DNA from: Acidobacteriota bacterium | GTDB lineage: Bacteria; Acidobacteriota; Terriglobia; UBA7540 | NCBI GenBank assembly: GCA_021828225.1 | Contig: JAKASH010000071.1 | Span: 1 to 9,607 of the forward strand | Direction: 5' to 3' | Length of the DNA stretch: 9,607 nucleotides | Part shown: positions 4,344 to 9,607 of the stretch, piece after piece | Position numbering within the stretch: position 1 is the stretch's first letter | How the letters are laid out: every line of letters starts with the position of its first letter | Translations under genes and position numbers: made by a program | The notes under the pieces: generated by a model | What the model saw: the letters and a program-made list of their open reading frames with translations, nothing else | Told to the model about the DNA's origin: nothing | Databases searched by the model: none

Positions 4344-5579
4344 CTAGTGTTGGACTATTCGAGCGAAATCCGTTTGCACGTCATATCGGAAGTCTGAAAG
4401 AGGTGGCTTGCTCATGGCCTGCTGGTAAATATCCATCAGCAGGGAGTGGTTCTTTTCTGCCGTGTACTTGAGCTCATATTCCCGGCGCGCTGCCATACCC
4501 ATTGCCCGCATTCGCGCGCGGTGCGACCACGCCCAGGCGATGTTGCAAGCAAGGTCTGCACTGCTGTTAGGAGCAAAGTGAAGCCCGGTGCATTCGTGTT
4601 TCACAATTTCCTGCATTGCCCCCAGGCGGGAGCAAATCACGGGGGTTCCGGCGGCAAAAGCTTCCACGATGGTCATCGGAAAATTCTCATAACACTCGCT
4701 TGGCACGATAAGAAAGTGAGCGCCTTTGATTGCCTCCTGTGTTTCCTCGCGACTCAGGCGGCCGAGGAATCGAACCGACGACAGGGAGTTGCGCGCGGCA
4801 TCACTCTCCAGCTCGGCTCGCAGAGGACCATCACCAACGATGTGAAGCGGAATTGAATTCTTGAAGTGAACCCAGGCACGCAGCAGAGTGTGCAATCCCT
4901 TTTCCTGGGACAATCTTCCAACGAAGAGAACGTAGCCCCCTTCTTCCGTGCTCAGGCCGGGGTCGCGCGCCACAAAGTTAGGTTTGACGCAGATTTTCTC
5001 CGGAGGAAATCCTCCACGAATAAATTTCTGCCGCGCAAATTCCGTGAGGGCAATGTAGCCGTTGATGTTTTTGGTCCACGTGTGCAGGCTACGATGAGTA
5101 GCCAGCATCGTGGCTACTGCGGCGGTTGCCAGGCGAGAACCCCGGTAACATCCGTGCCTGACGCTGCGCCCCAGGCTGTGCGTGACACATTCCTCACAAG
5201 CGTGGCCGTCCCGATAAAAAGTGGCGGCAGGACAAAGAAGCCGAAAATTGTGAAGAGTCTGTACCACCGGAACTCCGGCCTTTCGACACGGTGCGTAAAT
5301 TGAAGGCGAAGTCTGCGTAAAAGTGTTGTGGACGTGAACGATGTCCGGCTTCTCTTCCCTGAGGATCCGGGCAATATCCCGTCGTGCGTCCTCCGCCCAG
5401 ATCAATTGTTTCGGCAACATCAAGCGCTGAATACTTGAGTATCGTTTGATCTCCTGGTTGGTGCGTTTGTAGGTCACGACTCGATGACCGAAGCTGGAGA
5501 GAAGCTGCTCTTCCTGCCGGAAGACGACGTCTTCGCCTCCCGGAATCTGATATTCGTTATGAACGAGAAGAACTTTCAT
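4344..5579 (-). CDS. Family 4 glycosyltransferase (GT-B fold)
   Basis: This 411-residue cytoplasmic retaining glycosyltransferase of the GT4 type probably adds one sugar to the lipid-linked repeat unit. The N-domain opens with VLLVHNEYQIPGGEDVV (3-19), followed by HVHNTF (82-87) and TLHNFRLLCPAATF (108-121). The C-domain has FVGRLSQEKGLHTLL (219-233), with the Arg/Lys pair (R222, K227) that contacts the nucleotide diphosphate, then VGDGPLR (248-254). The E-x7-E motif spans E298 to E306 in YENFPMTIVEAFAAGTPV. Four cysteines (C116, C128, C131, C144) cluster in the N-domain within CPAATFYRDGHACEEC and HGCYRG, a pattern of this subfamily that may be structural or metal-binding. The ATG overlaps the preceding deacetylase stop by four bases (ATGA), so translation is coupled. 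The donor is unknown. The family call is firm. Confidence 0.95.
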   Translation of the reverse strand: MKVLLVHNEYQIPGGEDVVFRQEEQLLSSFGHRVVTYKRTNQEIKRYSSIQRLMLPKQLIWAEDARRDIARILREEKPDIVHVHNTFTQTSPSIYAPCRKAGVPVVQTLHNFRLLCPAATFYRDGHACEECVTHSLGRSVRHGCYRGSRLATAAVATMLATHRSLHTWTKNINGYIALTEFARQKFIRGGFPPEKICVKPNFVARDPGLSTEEGGYVLFVGRLSQEKGLHTLLRAWVHFKNSIPLHIVGDGPLRAELESDAARNSLSSVRFLGRLSREETQEAIKGAHFLIVPSECYENFPMTIVEAFAAGTPVICSRLGAMQEIVKHECTGLHFAPNSSADLACNIAWAWSHRARMRAMGMAARREYELKYTAEKNHSLLMDIYQQAMSKPPLSDFRYDVQTDFARIVQH

Positions 5580-6415
5580 CCTTCAGACGGACACTGATCT
5601 TGAAGATTCAGAGGATTCCTGGCGGGGATGTAATCCAAGATTTCTGCATTTGAGAGATAGAGCACTCCGTCGCGATGGGACACATAGTCCAGGACCTCTC
5701 GCAGTTCGTCCCACAGGTCCAGCTCGCCGATCTCCCAAGAATGCCCGTAGAGGTGGAAAATGCCGCCTTCCTGCGAGATCGAATCGAATAGAATCTTTGC
5801 CAATTCCACCCATCTGTCCACTTGCCTTAATTGGGTAAGGTATTTCCAGCCTGCTCCAAAATTTGCGGCACGGGCAGTGTTTCGGACGTAGTCCGATTTC
5901 GAGTGCGGGAAAACGTGCACGGTGGTCGGCATCCTGTAGGGATCGAAACTCAGACCCTGGGCCAGCATCTGGGTCGTGCGAGCGCCTGCATAGCCGGCCT
6001 GTTTTACAGCGCGAATTGCCATGCTGCTGTAGCGACCGCGAGGATAGGCAAACATCCGCACCTCGCTTCCCAGCATGTCCTCAAGACGCTGTTTACAGGT
6101 CTCGACTTCGCGTGTTAGCACTTTTTTAGTGCATTGTGGAAGGACGAGGTGCGACAACCCGTGCGCCCCGATCTCAAACCCCATACCCGCCAGGGTCCTC
6201 AAGTCGCTTCGACCTATGCTGCACGGACCGTGATGGCCGGAAATGGGAACGTAAAATGTCCCGGCAATCTTGCGGGAACGAAGCATTTCAGCGATTCTAA
6301 GGTCAAGCAGATCCCCGTCATCCCAGCTCGTCGTAACGATGCGTGCTACCGGCCCTCCGGTTTTCAAGCGTTCACTATTCAGATAATCACAGATCGCATG
6401 ATTTGTAGCGTTCAT
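5576..6415 (-). CDS. Polysaccharide deacetylase (NodB/CE4 homology domain)
   Basis: With the chosen start this is a 279-residue metal-dependent deacetylase that should remove N- or O-acetyl groups from a polysaccharide or its precursor. Motif 1 is TSWDDGD (29-35) with the catalytic/metal Asp pair D32-D33. Motif 2 is GAHGLSH (83-89) with metal ligands H85 and H89. Motif 3 is AYPRG (123-127). The C-terminal motif is HLYGHSWE (221-228), which carries the late His of the active site. No signal peptide or membrane segment precedes the domain, so it appears cytoplasmic. The frame is open up to a GTG at 6472, but the ATG at 6415-6413 has GGAGG (6422-6426) six bases upstream, whereas the GTG and the ATG at 6460 lack ribosome sites, so 6415 is preferred. 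It overlaps the next gene by four bases. There are 104 bases between it and the preceding beta-helix gene. Confidence 0.9.
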   Translation of the reverse strand: MNATNHAICDYLNSERLKTGGPVARIVTTSWDDGDLLDLRIAEMLRSRKIAGTFYVPISGHHGPCSIGRSDLRTLAGMGFEIGAHGLSHLVLPQCTKKVLTREVETCKQRLEDMLGSEVRMFAYPRGRYSSMAIRAVKQAGYAGARTTQMLAQGLSFDPYRMPTTVHVFPHSKSDYVRNTARAANFGAGWKYLTQLRQVDRWVELAKILFDSISQEGGIFHLYGHSWEIGELDLWDELREVLDYVSHRDGVLYLSNAEILDYIPARNPLNLQDQCPSEG

Positions 6416-6519
6416 GTCACCCCTCCCGGTGGCAATGGCGTAGCAGTTGAACGCCGTCATTGTTGGAGACACTCATCATATGGAGTTGAGGAAGACCTCT
6501 TTCAATTGAGTTGGTGTGT

Positions 6520-7983
6520 TTAGTGTGCCTTCCGTAAGTCTCTCCACTCACCAAGCGTCTTGCGAGCACTCATCCAATCAAAATACTTACCGTTCTCGCT
6601 CGCAAGATGAAACGTATTGTTTGCAAAGCGATTGTTCCATGATTTGAAAATGCGTTCATCAAACCCGGGCGTTGCCAGGATTCCCGCGGCAATGCCCCTG
6701 TTTTGCGTGATCACGTTGTCATGGACATAAAGATTACGGAGGAAAAAAGGCTGGCCACTTTGGCTCTTTCGGTTTGATTGCAGCCCGACAATGCCGTTCA
6801 TGCAATCGGTTACCGTGTTGCCGTAAACCTCAACGTTTTCTGAAGCCGTAATGACAATCCCTCCGCCGTACCAGGGAGCAGTCTTCCCCGGGGCGGCGAA
6901 GCCGTCATTTTCGATCGTGTTGTCGCGAATGACTGCATGGTAGCTGATCTCATGCAGGATCCCCGCTTCTTTGTTGTCTGTTGTCCGGTTGTGTTCGTAG
7001 AGGGTATCGTGGTTCTCGATGTCGGTCCAAAGGCCGGGTCCGTTGTTATTGTGCACAAAATTGCCACGAACAACGAGGCCTCTTGTGAATGCGAATTTCG
7101 TTCCACCGGCTTCCCATCCGTACTTGTAGCCGGCGTAGTTGTTATAAGCAATCTCATTCCCGGCGACCAGGATCCCGGTGCCAGAACCTCCCAGGCCCAT
7201 CTGTCCGTTGTTAATGACCTTGTTGTTCAGGACCTGCATCTGATTGCCTAAACGAATACCCATGCCATGATTGAGCTTGATCACGTTGTTCTGGATGACC
7301 CACCCTTGACTGAGCTGCCCGTGCGCGGTCTGGCCTTCGATTGCGCCGTCGCCGGCAACATCTGCGTATTTTTCGATTGTCAGCCCCTGAATCGTCACGT
7401 TCTTTGCCGATCCGTGAAAGGCGTGGGCAACCAGGCTGATTTCCACTTTGTGGTTAGCCGGATTGTCACTCATATACGCTTTGCCCGTGGCGTAGTCCAG
7501 GTACCACTTTCTGGGCGATACATCGGATAAATTGGCGACGCGCTGAAGCGGGACGTCATTCACAAACAGGTCCTGTGGAAACATACAGGCAGGATGGTTC
7601 TTGTCACATTCACCACGATATGAACTTTGTGAGTTTACGGACACGTTAGCCACCCAGTACTTGCCTTGATGCGTGAAACCTGTGAGAACTTTGGCGCCGC
7701 TCAGGATTGCACCCTGCTGCCCAATAAAGGAATCTCCATCCTTCGGGCGAATGGATTGGAGCTGATAGAGACCGGGGGCGATAGCGAAGGATGTGCCTGG
7801 CGGATGAGCGGCAACAAGCGCCTGAATGCTCGCCCCAGGATGAACCTGGACTTCTCCCGTAGACGACAGGGTGGTAATAGGTTTCATTGACAAGACCAGA
7901 ATGAAGATCGAAGCGCAAAGGGGAATCGCCAGCTTTTTTAAAAGGCCGGCTCTAATCCGAATTGGATTACATGGTTCCTTCAC
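6520..7983 (-). CDS. Exported right-handed parallel beta-helix repeat protein
   Basis: This 487-residue protein starts with a basic N-terminus and one hydrophobic stretch (about 17-33, KLAIPLCASIFILVLSM), either a signal peptide or a membrane anchor, so the body is outside the cytoplasm. A GASIQALVAAHPPGTSFAIAPG segment (50-71) is the typical N-cap of such folds. Asn-rich PbH1-type rungs fill about 195-455, for example VIQNNVIKLNHGMGIRLG (229-246), VLNNKVINNGQMGL (251-264) and VEVYGNTVTDCMNGIVG (384-400). C126 and C133 could form a disulfide. In polysaccharide clusters such folds are usually lyases, epimerases or acetyl-group enzymes acting on the polymer, or polymer-binding proteins; no catalytic residues can be assigned here. 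The start is GTG (7983-7981) with GAGGT (7991-7995) seven bases upstream. The next in-frame Met (33) would cut through the hydrophobic segment. Confidence 0.88.
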   Translation of the reverse strand: MKEPCNPIRIRAGLLKKLAIPLCASIFILVLSMKPITTLSSTGEVQVHPGASIQALVAAHPPGTSFAIAPGLYQLQSIRPKDGDSFIGQQGAILSGAKVLTGFTHQGKYWVANVSVNSQSSYRGECDKNHPACMFPQDLFVNDVPLQRVANLSDVSPRKWYLDYATGKAYMSDNPANHKVEISLVAHAFHGSAKNVTIQGLTIEKYADVAGDGAIEGQTAHGQLSQGWVIQNNVIKLNHGMGIRLGNQMQVLNNKVINNGQMGLGGSGTGILVAGNEIAYNNYAGYKYGWEAGGTKFAFTRGLVVRGNFVHNNNGPGLWTDIENHDTLYEHNRTTDNKEAGILHEISYHAVIRDNTIENDGFAAPGKTAPWYGGGIVITASENVEVYGNTVTDCMNGIVGLQSNRKSQSGQPFFLRNLYVHDNVITQNRGIAAGILATPGFDERIFKSWNNRFANNTFHLASENGKYFDWMSARKTLGEWRDLRKAH

Positions 7984-8006
7984 TTAAAGGACCTCGAATT
8001 GCGTTT

Positions 8007-8037
8007 TTATTAGAGAGACTTTCACTGCCTCGTCGAA
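8007..8037 (-). promoter_or_regulatory. Possible internal promoter before the beta-helix gene
   Basis: In the 72-base gap after the Wzy-like gene, TAATAA (8012-8007 on the minus strand) resembles a -10 element, with TTCGAC (8037-8032) as a poor -35 at 19-bp spacing. It would start transcription just before the beta-helix ribosome site. The score is weak, and read-through from the upstream gene is equally plausible. Confidence 0.2.
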
Positions 8038-8055
8038 CATTGCCTGGCGGCAGCT

Positions 8056-9607
8056 TTATGGTTTGGTCGAAGCGGCCACAAGTTCGGGATCACTTTCCTT
8101 GATGATATGGATTGAGACCGGGACTTCTCGCAGCCGTCTGCGGCGCAGAAACTCCGCGTAGCCCAGGATGACCAGGTAATCCAGAGGCGGGTGCCAGGTC
8201 AGCATGGTCATGAAGATCGAGCGAAAAGTGAGCAAGCCAAGGACGGCAATCGCCTCGTATGCGAGTTGTTGATCCGTGGACATGACGATCGAGTGCCGAA
8301 GATACCGGGTCAGAAACCACCAGGTGCCTAGCAGCGCGGCAAGAAACGGGATGAGCCCCCAAATGCTGGTCCCCACAATGATTTCCAGGTAATCGCTATG
8401 CATGGTGGAAGTCTCACCCAAACCGAGCTTGGCGAGGACAGCGAATCGTCCCGCCGCATAGGCGCCATACCCGACGAGGGGACGTTCCATGAACTTTTGC
8501 CAAGCTGCTGACCACCACTCGACGCGGCTACTGAGCGTTTCAAGCTGTTGTGTGTCCTGTCCCCTTTCCAGGAACGACCAGATTAGGCCACCCACACTGC
8601 TCGCGATCAGAAGTGGCGCTACGAAGAACGTCAAAAACGCGCTAACGCCCAGACGCTTGGAAAAGTAAAGCAGCAGAAATACGCCAAAAAAGAATCCCGC
8701 GATAGCTGATCTTGTCTGTGACAAAACCATAGTGGTCATACCAGCAGCGAGAAGCAGAATATACCAAGTGCGGTCAGATTTCTTTCCGGCAATGGGCAGG
8801 AGCCGGCATAGCGCAATAAGAGCCAGGATGGCCGCAAAGGTTCCGATGTCGTTGGAACTGACGGCAGGCAACACACCATCAAGACGTATTCCCAGGATTC
8901 CAACTCCGACGTTCTTTCCGTTCGGGTATAAAGCCTGTTGCGTCCACAAGACAACACCAAGCCACGCAGAGAGAAGAAGCAGGCCATAAAGGGTCCAAGT
9001 CCAGTTGAAGAAGTGCTTGTAGTCTTTGACAGAGCGGATCGTTGCGAGCACGGCAGCAAGCAGAGCGATGTCCAGCAGGTATTCACAAGCTTTGTAAAAA
9101 GTCCATGCAGGATAGACAGACCAGGCGGTTGACGCCAGTTCGACAAGGCCGAAGGCTGTGATGGCACCCAAGAGTCCTCGAAACATCGATCCGAACCATG
9201 GAGTGCGGCGCAGCGCAAGGCGTATGCCCAGGGCTGTTGCTACGATCAGCTCGAGGCCGATGCGGTAAAGGGCCCACGCGTCTACCGGGTTTTGTTCAAT
9301 CTGGTCTACGCCACGAACACGGAACACAAGGGCGCTCGCAAAAATGAGCAGCCAGAGAACATGCCACCACCTCAGGTGTGCCGTGAGATTTCGCAACAGA
9401 CGCAACCCCCTGCGGAACCCCATAGCCAGAGTGATCAATCCAACAGGGACCGCCAGCAGTGCCAAGGTTGCGACAATGAGTCCGTGGTGGTACACAACAG
9501 GAGCAATGATCACGGCGGCTACCAGTCCGAACGATATGAAAAGTACCGCGATCCATACCGTACCGAGCCGTCCAGGTTCCGTGCGGGCCCGTGCGTGGCG
9601 ATTTCTA
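8056..9607 (-). CDS. Wzy / O-antigen ligase-like polysaccharide polymerase, 5' end beyond window
   Basis: This is a large multi-pass membrane protein of the Wzy_C (PF04932) type, which joins or polymerises lipid-linked oligosaccharides at the periplasmic face. At least 516 residues are visible. A GTG at 9513 could serve as a start, but the frame stays open to the edge and the upstream codons read GTVWIAVLFISFGLVAAVII, an obvious transmembrane helix, so the true start is outside the window. Numbering from the first visible codon, the conserved features are N252 in AVSSNDIG, R299 in SQTRSAIAG, then a long periplasmic loop containing LSSRVEWWSAAW (R361), RPLVGYG and TMHSDYLEI (H403), the usual Arg/His positions of the family. 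About a dozen hydrophobic segments and a basic C-terminal tail (RRRRLREV) are present. It precedes the beta-helix gene and is the first visible member of the cluster. Polymerase and ligase cannot be told apart by sequence. Confidence 0.9.
   Translation of the reverse strand, partial: RNRHARARTEPGRLGTVWIAVLFISFGLVAAVIIAPVVYHHGLIVATLALLAVPVGLITLAMGFRRGLRLLRNLTAHLRWWHVLWLLIFASALVFRVRGVDQIEQNPVDAWALYRIGLELIVATALGIRLALRRTPWFGSMFRGLLGAITAFGLVELASTAWSVYPAWTFYKACEYLLDIALLAAVLATIRSVKDYKHFFNWTWTLYGLLLLSAWLGVVLWTQQALYPNGKNVGVGILGIRLDGVLPAVSSNDIGTFAAILALIALCRLLPIAGKKSDRTWYILLLAAGMTTMVLSQTRSAIAGFFFGVFLLLYFSKRLGVSAFLTFFVAPLLIASSVGGLIWSFLERGQDTQQLETLSSRVEWWSAAWQKFMERPLVGYGAYAAGRFAVLAKLGLGETSTMHSDYLEIIVGTSIWGLIPFLAALLGTWWFLTRYLRHSIVMSTDQQLAYEAIAVLGLLTFRSIFMTMLTWHPPLDYLVILGYAEFLRRRRLREVPVSIHIIKESDPELVAASTKP

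Noticed and set aside
6475..6505. Promoter-like TTGAAA / TATGAT pair on the minus strand before the deacetylase gene
   Set aside because: The spacing is 19 bp and the -10 is imperfect. With co-directional genes on both sides, read-through explains expression without it.

Overview
The window looks like chromosomal DNA from a GC-rich environmental bacterium, most plausibly an Acidobacteriota member. That assignment is inference. It rests on the module of a small winged-helix regulator beside a membrane protein, on GC-rich interspersed hairpin repeats in a long decayed intergenic stretch, and on the style of the exopolysaccharide genes. No rRNA, tRNA, CRISPR array or intact mobile element was seen.

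Left part (1-1406). A 45-codon minus-strand ORF at the edge (2-139) encodes half of a peptidoglycan-binding (PG_binding_1-like) domain. After about 360 bases without a convincing gene comes a forward two-gene unit: a six-helix membrane protein of unknown function (555-1106) and, three bases later, a small winged-helix regulator (1110-1406). Their promoter region carries a perfect 25-bp interrupted palindrome (507-531) between or over the -35 and -10 elements, which looks like an autoregulatory operator.

Middle part (1407-2501). About 1.1 kb holds no intact gene. It contains four GC-rich hairpins in 230 bases (1424-1651), short AT-rich direct repeats, two apparent minus-strand gene relics (an SGNH/GDSL hydrolase C-terminus with a DGVHP motif, and an unidentified C-terminal fragment), a terminator-like hairpin, and a 13-bp direct repeat 201 bases apart.

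Right part (2502-9607). Six minus-strand genes form one exopolysaccharide cluster, read from right to left: a Wzy/O-antigen-ligase-like membrane protein (its reading frame runs off the window edge), an exported right-handed beta-helix protein, a NodB/CE4-type polysaccharide deacetylase without a signal peptide, a family-4 glycosyltransferase, a WecG/TagA/CpsF glycosyltransferase, and an extended-SDR sugar-nucleotide epimerase resembling GDP-mannose 3,5-epimerase. The last four are tightly spaced (4-nt overlap, then 12-nt and 18-nt gaps), and each has a Shine-Dalgarno-like sequence or is coupled to its upstream gene. Together they suggest nucleotide-sugar supply (SDR), repeat-unit assembly (WecG, GT4), deacetylation (CE4), polymerisation or ligation (Wzy-like), and extracytoplasmic modification or binding of the polymer (beta-helix).
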